A stretch of 27,741 nt of DNA from Ophiobolus disseminans. Taxonomy: Eukaryota; Ascomycota; Dothideomycetes; Pleosporales; Phaeosphaeriaceae. The stretch covers positions 9,926 to 37,666 of the forward strand of contig MU006232.1 of the NCBI GenBank assembly GCA_010093685.1, read 5' to 3'. The number at the start of each line of letters is the position of its first letter. Within the stretch, counting starts at the first letter, position 1. Shown one piece after another: positions 1 through 10,500 of the stretch. A program made the translations under genes and the position numbers. The notes below the pieces were generated by a model. It was given only the letters and a program-made list of their open reading frames with translations, searched no databases and was not told the DNA's origin.

Positions 1-104
1 TTCCGTTAATGTCTAATAATTCCGTTAATGTCTAATAATTCCGTTAATGTCTAATAATTCCGTTAATGTCTAATAATTTCGTTGTGTTGCTCTCGCAATT
101 CCGT
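1..104 (-). repeat. Gypsy-E leader with 19-bp tandem array (left copy)
   Basis: Four head-to-tail copies of a 19-bp unit (TTCCGTTAATGTCTAATAA) fill 1-76. A short spacer containing TTGCTCTCGCAATTCCG follows, then the LTR. The same array and spacer occur in inverse orientation at 26501-26745, where they lie between a 5' LTR and a gag. I therefore read this stretch as the untranslated leader of a minus-strand element whose body lies beyond the left edge of the window. The role of the array is unknown. Confidence 0.8.
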
Positions 105-509
105 TGTAGAGCACTAGGGGATAGCTACACTAGCTACTTAAGTAGTTAATTGAATTTAAATGTAAGGGGCTAGGCAGAAGACTACAGAAAGGCTAGGTAG
201 AACAGTGATAAATTCGATAGAGTCTATCTAGAGCGAGAGAGCAGACTAGCTTTATAGCAGACTGCTAGCTTCTAGAAGTTTCTATATACATTAGCATTTG
301 TTAGCTGTTAGAAGATTATGTCTTGTTCTAGTTAGTTCCTAGACATTCTAGGATATTCTAGGACATTCTATAATGTTCTAGGACATTCTATGACATTCTA
401 TGACATTCCACAACATTCTAGGATATTCTAGGACATTCTATAATGTTCTGTGCTCTTCTATTAAACCGAAGTAACTCTACTAAGAATAGTAGAGGTCTAA
501 CCTCTTACA
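105..509 (-). repeat. 5' LTR of gypsy-E family element (left copy, 405 bp)
   Basis: The segment is bounded by TGT...ACA (TGTAGAG at 105, CTCTTACA ending at 509). It matches the reverse complement of 26176-26500 throughout. The two differ by C/T and G/A transitions and by an 80-bp length difference that comes entirely from a 10-bp repeat. Orientation follows the right copy, which is followed by leader and gag on the plus strand. Here the element therefore points left and out of the window. Its outer side abuts unrelated gypsy-D protease sequence at 510. Confidence 0.8.
343..452. repeat. 10-bp tandem repeat inside LTR, 11 units
   Basis: Eleven 10-bp units of the type ACATTCTAGG / ACATTCTATG / ATATTCTAGG run without a break. 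The homologous LTR at 26176-26500 has three units (26233-26262), and they read ACATTCCAGG/ACATTCCATG on its LTR minus-strand reading. Eight extra units account exactly for the 405 versus 325 bp LTR lengths. CCA in the right copy is mostly CTA here, consistent with CpA-to-TpA mutation of the longer array. Confidence 0.85.
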
Positions 510-1345
510 TAGACAAACACTAATTACGTATAAGATATTAGCAACGGTCTATATTAGTAAATACTAGAAGAAGATTTCCTTAGATATTATAAGCTTAGCT
601 AGCAAAGATGTTATTCTAGGACTTCTATAGTTACGAGAGGCTAATCCAAGAATAGATTAGACAAATAGAACTCTCTTGTTTAAAGATCACGCAGACGTAC
701 GTAGATTAAAGCCTACGCATTAGCAGCGTTTAATAGTAGATAAGAAGATAATATATAAAATCACTTTAACTAAGACGCGCAACTAGAGCGAAGCGGTTAA
801 CACAATAGCTAAAAATAAATAAAGCTATATAAGTTTTAAAGGAAGAAGAAGACGTTCTCTTTAGCATACCTAAGGCATAGTACGCTTAGAAGCACATGTT
901 TTAGAATAAGATAGGCAATAACGCCTTACCTAAACATTAACCCTAGGATTGTGAGATTAACCTAGAAGAAGGCAAGACGCCGCCTTTTCTACAAATATAC
1001 AGACTATTAGAACCTTAACTAAAAGCAGTTTGAGAGTATATTAAAGAAAACCTAGCTAAAAAACACATCTAAGAATTAGATTCGCTAGCAGGATTCCTAA
1101 TCCGCTTCGTACTAAAGAAGAATAGATCCCTAAGACTATGCGTAGAATATCGCAAGCTTAACAACATAACGTAGAAGAATAGATACCTGCTACCTAATAT
1201 ATTAGAGCTACAACACAGACTCTTAAGAGCTAGAATATTTACCTCGCTAGATCTGCGAGATAGCTACTATTAGATACGCATTGAAAAGGGAGATAAATAG
1301 AAAACGGTATTCCGCACGAGATATAGACACTACGAATATATAGTA
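510..1345 (+). pseudogene. Gypsy-D pol fragment: protease end and N-terminal RT
   Basis: Read through TAG, the first part resembles the C-terminal end of a Ty3/gypsy protease (VILGL.*LREANPRID, about 605-660). After a spacer comes an RT N-terminus. It shows P.L..IY.LLEP near 990, then LIRFVLKKNRSLRLCVEYRKLNN, then motif A with the catalytic Asp still present (TSLDLRDSYY, about 1240-1270). The KTVFRTRYRHYEYIV region follows. The sequence stops dead at the solo LTR at 1346, before the YxDD box. Several frame changes and many TAG codons make it non-coding. It belongs to a different subfamily from gypsy-A and gypsy-B. Gag and LTRs of this element are not in the window. Confidence 0.8.
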
Positions 1346-1526
1346 TGTAAGGGCTGCGCAAAGTATACTAGTACCTAATAACAATAGTTAAATTAATAAA
1401 GAGCTATAGAGGTGCAGTGATAAGTTTTTGGTATAGCTCGCTTCCCTACACACTAGGCAGAACAAGGTTAGATAGATCTTATCTATAACTAGGCTCCGCT
1501 AGATACCTAGGGCTTAGCCTATTACA
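1346..1526 (-). repeat. Solo LTR of gypsy-B family (181 bp)
   Basis: It is the reverse complement of the gypsy-B 5' LTR at 19255-19435, with the same 181-bp length and the same TGTAATAGG...CCCTTACA ends. The differences seen are transitions. No internal gypsy-B sequence flanks it. The left neighbour is gypsy-D RT and the right neighbour is copia copy A, so the two flanks were never one locus. The 5-bp flanks (TAGTA left, ATTAC right) do not match, so there is no target-site duplication. It looks like the scar of recombination between two insertions. Confidence 0.85.
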
Positions 1527-3938
1527 ATTACTAGCCACTTAAAGGGTGTCTCCTCCTCTAAGCTAAAGTGCTAGCTACCTTATATCTAATAGGTATAGAA
1601 GAACGCGGTCTGCGGCATCGTAATGCTCTTAGAAGGGGTTTAAGAGGAAGCGTGCTAAGCGTAAGGTAGCAAAAGCAATGTCTAGTCTAGTAGTGACTGC
1701 AGCAAAGAGTAGTAACCTAATTTTGCGTTAGTATCTGTTAATCTTAGCAGGTGTTAATAGTAAGTTTAAGAGCCTAAGTTTAATAGAACTTATAGGTGTA
1801 TCATGACGTAGCTTATGCTTATCTACTAGCCTGTAGATTTTGTCTATATAGGCAGCTTGTGAGAGATAGATAAGTCCTTCTATTCTGTCTCTAAGTACCT
1901 CTACTCCTAGAAACTACTAGAGATCTTCTCCTCTAGTTATAGTATACTTATCCTATAGGAGTTAGATAGCTTATTGTGCTTCCTTAGTCTTGTGTTTAGC
2001 ATAGGCTAGGATAATATTATCTACATAAAAGAAGATAATAATGCTGTTCTTAATTATGCAGCAAGGCTCGTAAGGGACGCGTATAAAGCTAAGGTCTTTA
2101 AGAGTTGTTATAAACTCCTTCTACTAGAGTATAGGTAAGAGGCGCAATCTATACAAGGCCTTCTAAACCTTAAGGATAATACCTGTCTTCTAGTATCCTT
2201 TAGGCATCCTTATGTAGATTTCCCTATCTATAGTGGCATAAACAAATGCGTTTGTAATGTTATATTGCTTAAGTTCTAGGTTGTGCTTAGCTGCAATTGC
2301 TATAAGCATGCGAAATAATCTACTAGCTAGAGTAGCTGCATAGGTGTCTTAGGAAGAGATCTGTCTCTGTTAGTCTTCTCTAACTACAAGGCGCGCCTTG
2401 CACTTAATAAATTAATAATCCTTGTTAAACTTGTAGGTGTATACCCAAATGCAGTCTAGGACCTAGTGACCTGTTAGTCTAATTAAGGCATAGGATACTT
2501 CTCTCTATGATTCTATCTTTTGATAGCTTGCTAAATAGTCGCGTTCTGCTTCTTTAAACAGCTCTTCTATTAGGTATTCTTTAAGCTTAGTCTTATAAGT
2601 TAGTAGAGGTAGGAGCTAACTGCGGTGTAGCTTAATGCCTAAGGCAAGCAGCCTCTTTACCTTAGCCTTATTAACTACTTCTCCTTTATGTTAGCTAATA
2701 TGTCTAGCCTAAGTTCCTGCTATAAAAGCAGCTGCCTATAGAACAGTCTTAGATAAGCATAACTACGATAATCCTATTACCTTGCTTAGGGTTAATAATA
2801 TAGCTAGCAATGCAGCAGGTAGTAGTAGTGATAGTAGAGGTGTTAGGTATATGCCTATAATCTTTCTCCCTATGATTTTCCTCCCTTAGTAATAGCTAGA
2901 TAGATTAGTCTCTTCTTAAGCTATTAAGTCTTTAGTAGTGTTATCTTCAAAGAATAATTTAACCTCTAGATTAGTTTATAGTGTTAGAAGCTCTATAGTC
3001 TTAATATAGGTTGCAATCTCTTCTAGTGTACTATGCATAAGGTTGTCTATTAGGTCCTTAGTTTTGCTATTAAATACTAAGTGCTTATTAAACACAATAT
3101 TACGTGTGCTAATAACCTTAGCTATAGATAGTATCTAGATGCGATAGATGTTAGATAATCTATATCTAACTAGGTAGCTAACCTAAGCCTTTAGGTCTAG
3201 GCGTTAGAGGCGTAGTTTCTCTCTGTAAGTATTATTAGTCATTGCAAAGAACTTGCATCTATATGCTTTAAGATAAGTGAGGTTTAGTTTGCAGAGTTTG
3301 GTAACAATTCTATTAGAGAAAGCAATCCTAGTGAAGAAGGTCTTATATAGTGTCTTCTAGTTATTAGTGTAATTTAGCGTTCTGTTGTAGAGGTAAACTG
3401 CTGCTCTAGTAATTTCAGGCTACAGTTCCTAGGAGAGGTTAGTATCTAATCTTATAGCGCGTGCCTTCTTCTTGTTTACACTCTCTAAGCGTTTAGCACC
3501 TCTATTCTAGGCTTAAGTATTAGGAGCTAAAGGCTTAATAATAATCCCTTTAGAGTTAAGCTAGCGCTAAACTTGTAGTTTAATAGTAGTAATCTTATTA
3601 TCTGCTTTAATAATCTTAATAGTAATATTGAAGTAGATTCTAAGAAAGGTAAAGAAGATCCTAAGTTTGTTAATAATAGAATTAGTAGGTCTGTTATCTG
3701 TAAAGTATATATCCTATTAGAGTCTAGAGAACCTATAGGTGATAAGCATTTAACTCTTCTCCTTAGTAATACTCTAGTTCTTATAGGAGTAGAAGTTAAT
3801 AGCTAGTCTTTCTTCTAGTCCTAGGTTATTATTGCGTAGTGTGCGGCGTATTTAGCGCTTAGCTTTGGCTTTGCTACATAAGTTGCACTCAACTATAGTA
3901 ATGCCTTTGATGCGCACCCTCTTAGCTTGCTAAATAAG
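1527..3938 (-). pseudogene. Copia copy A: integrase, RT and part of RNase H (copia-2 family)
   Basis: This 2412-bp block is colinear with 8142-10553 of copia-2, which is also 2412 bp. It covers, on the minus strand, the end of the gag_pre-integrase zinc region, the integrase core, the linker, RT and the start of RNase H. It is more heavily mutated than copia-2. The RT box that reads YVDD in copia-2 reads YVDN here (2017-2028), removing a catalytic Asp. The integrase Glu is Lys (3534-3536). Spacing between these two sites is 1 nt shorter than in copia-2, so there is also a small compensated indel. Both ends are cut precisely by other elements' LTRs, at 1526 and 3939. Confidence 0.9.
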
Positions 3939-4052
3939 TGTTACGGACACCTTATAGCAGATGTACTCGCGTCTAGATAATAATAGTAATAAGGAATTAG
4001 CCGCAGGTAAGCTACAGGGCCCGGGAAAGAATAACACAGGATGCCCCACGCT

Positions 4053-4143
4053 TAGCGGGTCACGTGACCCGCTAGCGCGTACTGCCTACAGTAGCGCGTT
4101 CTGCACGCAGAACGGCCGTTCCGCAGCAGAACGAACGTTCTGC
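4053..4143. promoter_or_regulatory. Palindrome cluster in gypsy-A LTR
   Basis: A perfect 22-bp palindrome lies at 4053-4074 (half-site TAGCGGGTCAC, centre CACGTG, an E-box-like core). Downstream are two near-contiguous inverted repeats built on one motif. They are GTTCTGC-AC-GCAGAAC at 4098-4113 and GCAGAACG-AA-CGTTCTGC at 4126-4143. Further single GCAGAAC copies follow to about 4192. All sit upstream of the TATA motif, where enhancer sites would be expected. A role in binding a dimeric transcription factor is inference. Confidence 0.5.
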
Positions 4144-4220
4144 TAGTAGAACGCTAGAAGGATAGCAGAACAGCACGAAGTGCGGCAGAACGGAATACAG
4201 AACAAGACGAAGAATAGGAC

Positions 4221-4227
4221 TATATAG
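4221..4227 (+). promoter_or_regulatory. TATA motif in gypsy-A LTR
   Basis: TATATAG lies about 100 bp before the LTR end, the usual place for the U3 promoter of a gypsy LTR. Confidence 0.4.
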
Positions 4228-4559
4228 TAGAGAAGGATCTCTTAGGTTATAGTTTCTCTTTGTAGTCAATCTTCTATAGATAGTTAGTGCAAGGTCTCTT
4301 TACCTAAATTGAATATCTGTTACACTCTTATAGTGTTAGTTAAAGCTTCGTAAGAACGACCTCTTATTGTCTGTCCTAAACTTACAGAAGCCCTACTATT
4401 AGCGCTACACCTTCTTGTTATCCTTTTGCCTACCTAAGGCTAAGAGCCTAGAACACCTAAACTCGTGTAAGACCGGACAAGCTAGGACCTTAGAGAAGTA
4501 TAGGAGAACACCGTTGATAACACATTAACTACCCTTAAGTTTGAAAATAACAACACTAG

Positions 4560-5128
4560 CAACCCTAAGGGCTACGGCCAGCAGCGCCGCGGTAGAGCCA
4601 ACGACTAACCCCGCCTTATTAATTACTTAGCAGCAGGCATAGATTAAAGAACTCTAGGAAGCTATTATAGCCATAAAGGCTCACGTAGAGGCTAGCTAGG
4701 CTAAGCCCCGCCTTAAGATAGCACCCCCTAAGAAGTTTAATAGCGAGCTAGGAAACCTTAAAACGTTCCTTACGGGCATAAAACTCTTCTGCAAATTCAA
4801 CTATGCAGCTATTCCTAACAAATAAGACAAAATTATATTAGCAGGCATGCACATAAAAGGCAAAGCCGCTTGATAGTTCTAACTATACATCGAAAAACAT
4901 CTAGTAGGAGGATACACTAAGGAAACTAACAAAGACACCTATAAACTGTTTAAAAGTTAGAGCTCCTTTAAGAAACAGATAAACAGAATGTTTAGAGTAG
5001 TAGACGAGGCCGCCGCGGCTACCTACAAGATAAACTAGATTAAGCAAGGAGAATTAGTTAAGAAGTACACAACAGAGTTTAAACAACTCTAGGCCTTAGT
5101 AGAATAGAAGGACGAAGCCCTACTTGTT
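4560..5128 (+). pseudogene. Gypsy-A gag, first part
   Basis: The frame reads as a Ty3-type Gag capsid (retrotransposon gag family). An acidic/helical N-terminal stretch (IKEL..AIIAIKAHVEA, about 4640-4700) precedes KKFNSELGNLKTFLTGIKLF (about 4730-4790). This is followed by LAGMHIKGKAA, the TYKLFKS.SSFK region and YTTEFKQL (about 5065-5090). TAG interrupts it at Trp/Gln positions. The frame ends in LLV at 5128 and continues exactly at 15869 (NAYYNGLKEF). The intervening 10740 bp (copia-1 plus one 5-bp duplication) is a multiple of three, so gag was whole before copia-1 arrived. I cannot fix the start codon. 4325-4560 is leader or N-terminal gag. Confidence 0.85.
5124..5128. repeat. Target-site duplication of copia-1, left (TTGTT)
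   Basis: TTGTT immediately precedes the TGTTAGACC LTR start and is repeated identically at 15864-15868, directly after the other LTR. Confidence 0.95.
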
Positions 5129-5342
5129 TGTTAGACCTAGCAGCTCAACCTCATCGGTACATCGTGATCCCCTATCGGTCCGATACATAAGCTTACATAA
5201 GCACGGTACATTCTAGTACCTTCTATAGCTTCTACAGCCACTCTTTCTACATTATATGCTTATGCATACTCTTGTATATAATCTTGCTTGTCTACTCTAT
5301 AGAACAATTAACCTTCTTCTTTATCTCTGCTCTCTTCCTACA
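5129..5342 (+). repeat. Copia-1 5' LTR (214 bp)
   Basis: TGTTAGACC...TTCCTACA, the same length as the LTR at 15650-15863. By eye the two differ at about ten positions, all transitions. Some are mutated in this copy (CATAAG versus CATGAG, twice) and others in the 3' copy. Confidence 0.95.
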
Positions 5343-5356
5343 GTTATAAGCCCGGT
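5343..5356 (+). other. Copia-1 primer binding site, tRNA-iMet half-molecule type
   Basis: GTTATAAGCCCGG directly follows the LTR. If A at the sixth position was G before RIP, it becomes complementary to the anticodon arm of initiator methionine tRNA (the CAU anticodon pairs with ATG). It would not pair with a tRNA 3' CCA end. That matches the known Drosophila copia type, which primes from a 5' half of tRNA-iMet. Copia-3 has a similar site at 23970. Confidence 0.6.
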
Positions 5357-5579
5357 ATCCCCGCACTACGCTGCAATACTCAAATAAGATTGTTCACTCT
5401 TTTAATTGCTATACACGTTGTAAACGTTATCCCTGCAATCCTCGTGCTGCTGCACGCCTGCTGTCGCGTTGCTGCACGCATCTTGTCGTTGTACACGACA
5501 CGTTTGAGACTAGCTCTTACAATCTTTAAGGTTCCACCTTATCTTCTCTACCGACTAGCAAGGCAGCTCTTTTGCTACT

Positions 5580-7371
5580 ATAGCCACCTCTAGCACTAAT
5601 GCTCGTGCTACTACTATCCTTCAAGGTCCCTCTAACTAAACACCTTAGTATGCTGCCAAACGACAATACGCTACTATTAAGGGCGTATAGCAGTACTGCG
5701 ACCCTAACTCTACTATAGCAACTCCACTACCTGTTGCAGAGCTATCCGATGACAGTTCTGCAGACGCATAGAAAATCTAGGAGATTAAGTCTAGACGTTA
5801 AGAGTCTATTCTGAAAGCGATTAGTAAGGTCAATCTTAAGATCTTACGCACTGTTGCAACAACTTATGTCTACCTAATTAACAGAGCGGAGTATAACGAT
5901 CCGCGGAGCTAGCTTACAACGCTCTGGAATCACTTTAAGGTTATAGACTAGCAACGCAGGCTAGAGCTTGCTACCTAGTACAGTAATATTTAGAAGAAGC
6001 TAAAGAACTAGGGCGTTTAAGCCTAGCTAGATAAATACTCGCAAATTACATCTTAATGTGCTTAAGAGAGCATGCTAGAGATAACAGAAACCTAAGCGCA
6101 ATAGCGCTTTATCTAGGCTGTAAGAGACTCTAGAGATAAAGCATAGGCGCAAGCACAATTCCTTGCAATAGAGCAGGGAGAAGCAAGCAATCTGCTTCTA
6201 ACACTATCTCTCTAAGACCTAATTAGCCGTTATCGGAGAACAGCACCTACTAGCGCTGCCCAAAACACAACTAAGCCACTAGGGAGTTTTACCTCTCTGT
6301 TAATCACAGAGCCTAAGCTAAGAGATTACCCGAAGAAGGACCGATTAACATGCGCCTGTAGGTACCACTATTTAGTCCTTCTGTGCTTCACTCTTAATCC
6401 TAAGGCTAAAGGCAGGTTTAAGGACTTTAAGCCTAGCACAAAGGCTTTATCCTAGCTTGTTGAAACCTTCCGCAACAATAATACGCTTAAGAAGGTTAAG
6501 AAGGCCTACAAGGATGCAGGTATCTAGTAGACATTTAATGTAGAGAAAGCTAAGGCTAAGCTAGCTAAACGCAATAACTCTGTATTACGTTAGACCCTCT
6601 AAGCTAACGCAAGTTCGGACTGCAGCTTAGATAGATATACATCAAATGCAGCCTACTTCATGCAACCCTTGCAGTCTAATACTGCATCTTTATTGCAGGA
6701 TTAGACTCTGCAGAACTAATAGGTAATAGACCCTAGTTCAAACGTCTACATCTGCAACAAGATTAGACCTAATTAGAAGCAGACTAGGCTTTCTTCCTTC
6801 TAAGACACTGTGCAAGCAGGCTGTAACTCGCACTAAGTACAGGCTTAGGGAGAAGTAACACTTAATGTAAGAAGAGGTAGTGAGACAGCCTTAATTACGC
6901 TTAAGAAAGTGGCATATATCCTAGGATTTGTTGCTAATATCTTTAGTCTAAGCTGCTGCAAAAAGATCTACTTCAACTCAAAAACAAACAAACTCTTTAA
7001 GGAGGATAAGTCTCAGATCTTCTCAGACCTTAAACGAGTTAGAGGCTACTAGTTCCTAGACGCTTAAGACGCTGCACAGCCTTTTTAGGCTCTAGCAGCT
7101 AGATCTACGGAAGCAAAGCTACCGCAAGTTGTTACAGCAATAAGAGCTTATTAGCTGCTTAGTTATCTAAGCTACTAAGCTATTAAGCATCTTAAAGACT
7201 TAACTACTAGCCTTATAGTAGGCACTAATAGCAAGAGAGAATAGTAGTTAGATTTCTGTATCCCTTGCATCTAGGGCAAGATAAAGAAAGATGTTAGTCG
7301 ACGTCCTAGAGCTGACAAGGCTTAGCGCCTATTCTACCGCATTATTGTTAACATTATCTAACTCTAGAAGT
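5580..7371 (+). pseudogene. Copia-1 gag, protease and integrase N-terminus
   Basis: One frame runs through with only TAG-type interruptions. The likely start is ATA at 5580, an ATG lost to RIP, followed by GCCACC. The Gag capsid runs to about 6340. A zinc knuckle of form C-x-C-x2-H-x5-C begins at 6351, followed by FTLNPKAKG. The protease D-P-S/G-S motif is at 6729. GEVTLNVRRGSE and FVANIFSLS follow. The gag_pre-integrase zinc region (about 7110-7275) has LSYLSY for the usual LSHLS, a His-to-Tyr change, and an intact CIPC at 7257. The frame is cut at 7372-7376 by copia-2 and resumes at 12644. The leader 5357-5579 shows nothing I can name. Confidence 0.85.
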
Positions 7372-7376
7372 ATAGT
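7372..7376. repeat. Target-site duplication of copia-2, left (ATAGT)
   Basis: ATAGT lies immediately before the TGTCAG LTR end and is repeated identically at 12639-12643 after the other LTR. Confidence 0.95.
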
Positions 7377-7572
7377 TGTCAGATTTAATGAGGTATTGAG
7401 GCCTAATAATAGATGAGATGAATTGATAATAATGTTGTGTTCTAGTGTTCTCTCGGTTAAGTGCGGAGTTTAACTAGGTGTCAGATCTAGTACTAGTGTG
7501 CTAAGGCGCTTGTGCTAGCCCCTCCTATTTCTTTTAGTGTTAGTAGCCTCACAGCACCCCTAATATCTGACA
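7377..7572 (-). repeat. Copia-2 3' LTR (196 bp)
   Basis: TGTCAGATTT...ATATCTGACA on the plus strand, matched by 12443-12638 at equal length. The two copies differ mainly by transitions (for example GAATTGATAATAATG versus AAATTAATGATAATG) and by a few independently mutated TpG/CpA sites. The 3' flank CACCCTCT (7571-7578, reading GAGGGTG on the coding strand) is the polypurine tract. Confidence 0.95.
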
Positions 7573-7580
7573 CACCCTCT

Positions 7581-10500
7581 TAGCTTAGATGTATTTGCAA
7601 GCTAGTAACCTTAGGTGATAATAAGGTCCTTAAGTTTTGCTTGAAGTTCTTCTAATTGTGCCTCCTTAGTCACCTTGTATAGTGATACCTTAACTAATCT
7701 AACTTAATAAAGGAAGTTTAGCCACTTGTTGCCTAGCAACACCTTAGTGAAGCTATCTGCAATCATTTCTGATAATTAAATGTATTCTACAGTGATCTTT
7801 CTACTTGCAACCTCCTGTCTTATCTAGTGGTTGTGAATGTCTACATGCCTAAGCTTTGTTTAAAGCTTTGATATCTCTTTTGTAACTAGTCTAATAGTCT
7901 GCATGTTATCGCACTGAATCGTGATTGTGTTAGATAGAAGCTAGATTTAGAGCTCCTTAAGTAGGCGTGATGTGAAGAGGGCTTCCTTAGCTACTTAGGA
8001 TAGAGCTAGGAGTTCTGCCTTAGTGGTGGATGTGGTAACAGTGTCTTGCTTGCTAGCTCTCTAGGCAATAAGGCTATTGAAGAGCTTAATTGCATAGCCT
8101 TAAGAGCTTTTCCTGTCTTGTGTGTTGTCTGCAAATAATGCATCACTAGCTACTTAAAGAGTGTCTCCTTCTCTAAGCTGAAGTGCTAGCCACCTTGTGT
8201 CTGATAGGTATAGAAGGACGCGGTCTGCGGCATCGTAATGCTCTTAGAATAGGTTTAAGAGGAAGCGTGCTAAGCGTGAGGTAGCAAAAGCAATGTCTAG
8301 TCTAGTAGTGACTGCAGCAAAGAGTAGTGACCTAATTTTGCGTTAGTATCTATTAATCTTAGCAGGTGTTAACAGTGAGTTTAAGAGCTTAAGTTTAATA
8401 GAACTTATAGGTGTATCATGGCGTAGCTCATGCTTATCTACTAGCCTGTAGATTTTGTCTACATATGCAGCTTGTAAGAGATAGATAAGTCCTTTCTTCC
8501 TGTCTCTTATCACCTTAACTCCTAGGAACTATTAGAGATCTTCTCCTCTAGTTATGGTATACTTGTCCTGTAGGAGTTTAACTGCTTGTTGTGCTTCCTT
8601 AGCCTTGTGTTTGGCATAGGCTAGGATAATATCATCTACATAAAAGAAGATAATAATGCTGTCCTTAATTATGCAGCAAGGCTCGTGAGGGATGCGTGTA
8701 AAGCTAAGGTCTTTGAGAGTTGTTGTAAACTCCTTCTGCTAGAGCATAGGTAAGATGCGCAATCTATACAAGGCCTTTTGGACCTTAAGGATAATACCTG
8801 TCTTCTAGTATCCTTTAGGCATCCTTATGTAGATTTCCCTATCTATAGTGGCATGAACAAATGCGTTTGTAATGTTATATTGCTTAAGTTCTAGGTTGTG
8901 CTTAGCTGCAATTGCCATAAGCATGCGAAATAATCTGCTAGCTAGGGTGGCTACATAGGTGTCTTAGGAAGAGATCTGTCTCTGTTGGTCTCCTCTGACT
9001 ACAAGGCGTGCCTTGCACTTAAGGAATTAATAATCCTTATTAAACTTGTAGGTGTATACCTACATACAGTCTAGGACCTAGTGACCTGTTAGTCTAATTG
9101 AGGCATAGAATACTTCTCTCTATAATTCCATTTTTTAATAGCTTGCCAAATAGTTACGTTCTGCTTCTTTAAACAGCTCTCCTATTAGATATTCTTTAAG
9201 CTTAGTCTTATAAGTTAGTAGAGGTAGGAGCTGACTGCGGTGTAGCTTAATGCCTAAGGCAAGCAGCCTCTTTACCTTAGCCTTGTTAACCACTTCTCCT
9301 TTATGTTAGCTAACACATCTAGCCTAAGTTCCTGCTATAAAGGCAGCTGCCTATAGGACAGTCTTAGATAAGCATGACTGCGTTAATCCTGTTGCCTTGT
9401 TTAGGGTCAACAATGTAGCTAGCAATGCAGCTAGTAGTGGTAGTGATAGTGGAGGTGTTAGGTATTTGCCTATAATCTTTCTTCCTATAATCTTCCTCTC
9501 TTGGTAATAGCTAGGTGGATTAATCTCTTCTTAAGCTGTTAAGTCTTCAGTGGTGTTATCCTTAAAGAATAATTCAACCTCTAGATTAGTTAGTAGTGTT
9601 AGAAGCTCTATAGTCTTAACATAAGTTGCAATCTCTTCTAGTGTGCTGTGCATAAGGTTGTCTATCAGGTTCTTAGTCTTGCTATTAAATATTAAGTGCT
9701 TATTAAACACAACGTCGCGTGTACTAATAACCTTAGCTATAGATAGTATCTAGATGCGATAGATGTTGGATGATTTGTATCTAACTAGGTAGCTAACCTA
9801 AGCCTTTGGGTCTAGGCGTTAGAGGCGTGATTTCCCTCTATAAGTATTATTAGTCATTGCAAAGGACTTGCATCCATATGCTTTAAGATAAGTAAGGTTT
9901 AGTTTGCGGAGTTTAGTAACAATTCTATTAGAGAAAGCAATCCTTGTAAAGAAGGTCTTATATAGTGTCTTCTAGTTGTTAGTGTAATTTAGCGTTCTGT
10001 TGTAGAGGTAAACTGCTGCTCTAGTGATTTCAGGCTACAGTTCCTAGGAGAGGTTGGCATCTAATCTCATAGCGCGTGCCTTCTTCTTGTTTACACCCCC
10101 TGAGCGTTCAGCACCTCTATTCTAGGCTTAAGTATTAGGAGCTGAAGGCTTAATGATGATCCCTTTAGAGTTAAGCCAGCGCTGAACTTGTAGTTTGACA
10201 GTAGTGATCTTATTGTCTGCTTTAATGATCTTAATAGTGATGTTGAAATAGATCCTAAGAAAGGTAAAGAAGATCCTAAGTTTGTTGATAATAGAGTTAG
10301 CAGTTCTGTTGTCCGTGAAGTACATGTCCCACTAGAGTCTAGAGAACCTGCAGGTAATAAGCATTTAACTCTTTTCCTTAGTGATGCTCTGCTCCTTATA
10401 GGAGTGGAAGTCAATAGCTAGTCTTTCTCCTAGTCCTAGGTCATTGTTGCGTAGTGTGCGGCGTATTTAGCGCTTAGCTTTGGCTTTGCTACATAAGTTG

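Larger units (their letters stand above)
3939..4324 (+). repeat. Gypsy-A 5' LTR (386 bp)
   Basis: It starts TGTTACGGACACC exactly where homology of copia copy A to copia-2 ends, and closes at ATCTGTTACA. This gives TGT...ACA ends. The middle is notably GC-rich and keeps many CpGs, unlike the coding parts. It carries a perfect palindrome, an inverted-repeat cluster and a TATA motif. No second copy is in the window, so the right boundary rests on the terminal motif alone. Confidence 0.65.

Noticed and set aside
1..76. CRISPR array or telomeric repeat
   Set aside because: The 19-bp units are head to tail with no spacers and do not resemble a telomere repeat. The same array occurs internally beside an LTR at the other end.
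3961..4269. Open frames on both strands at the GC-rich patch
   Set aside because: They fall within the gypsy-A LTR, have no family resemblance, and follow from base composition.
4325..4560. Host gene exon upstream of gypsy-A gag
   Set aside because: No coding signal is clear, and the position directly after the LTR makes it leader or gag N-terminus.
5390..5593. Hydrophobic open frame that could be a membrane peptide
   Set aside because: It lies mostly in the copia-1 leader in a frame other than gag and begins at TTG. Pyrimidine-rich sequence produces the Leu/Ala runs.
10091..10414. Minus-strand open frame of 107 codons
   Set aside because: It is out of frame with the copia-2 integrase, which is recognisable in another minus-strand frame of the same stretch.
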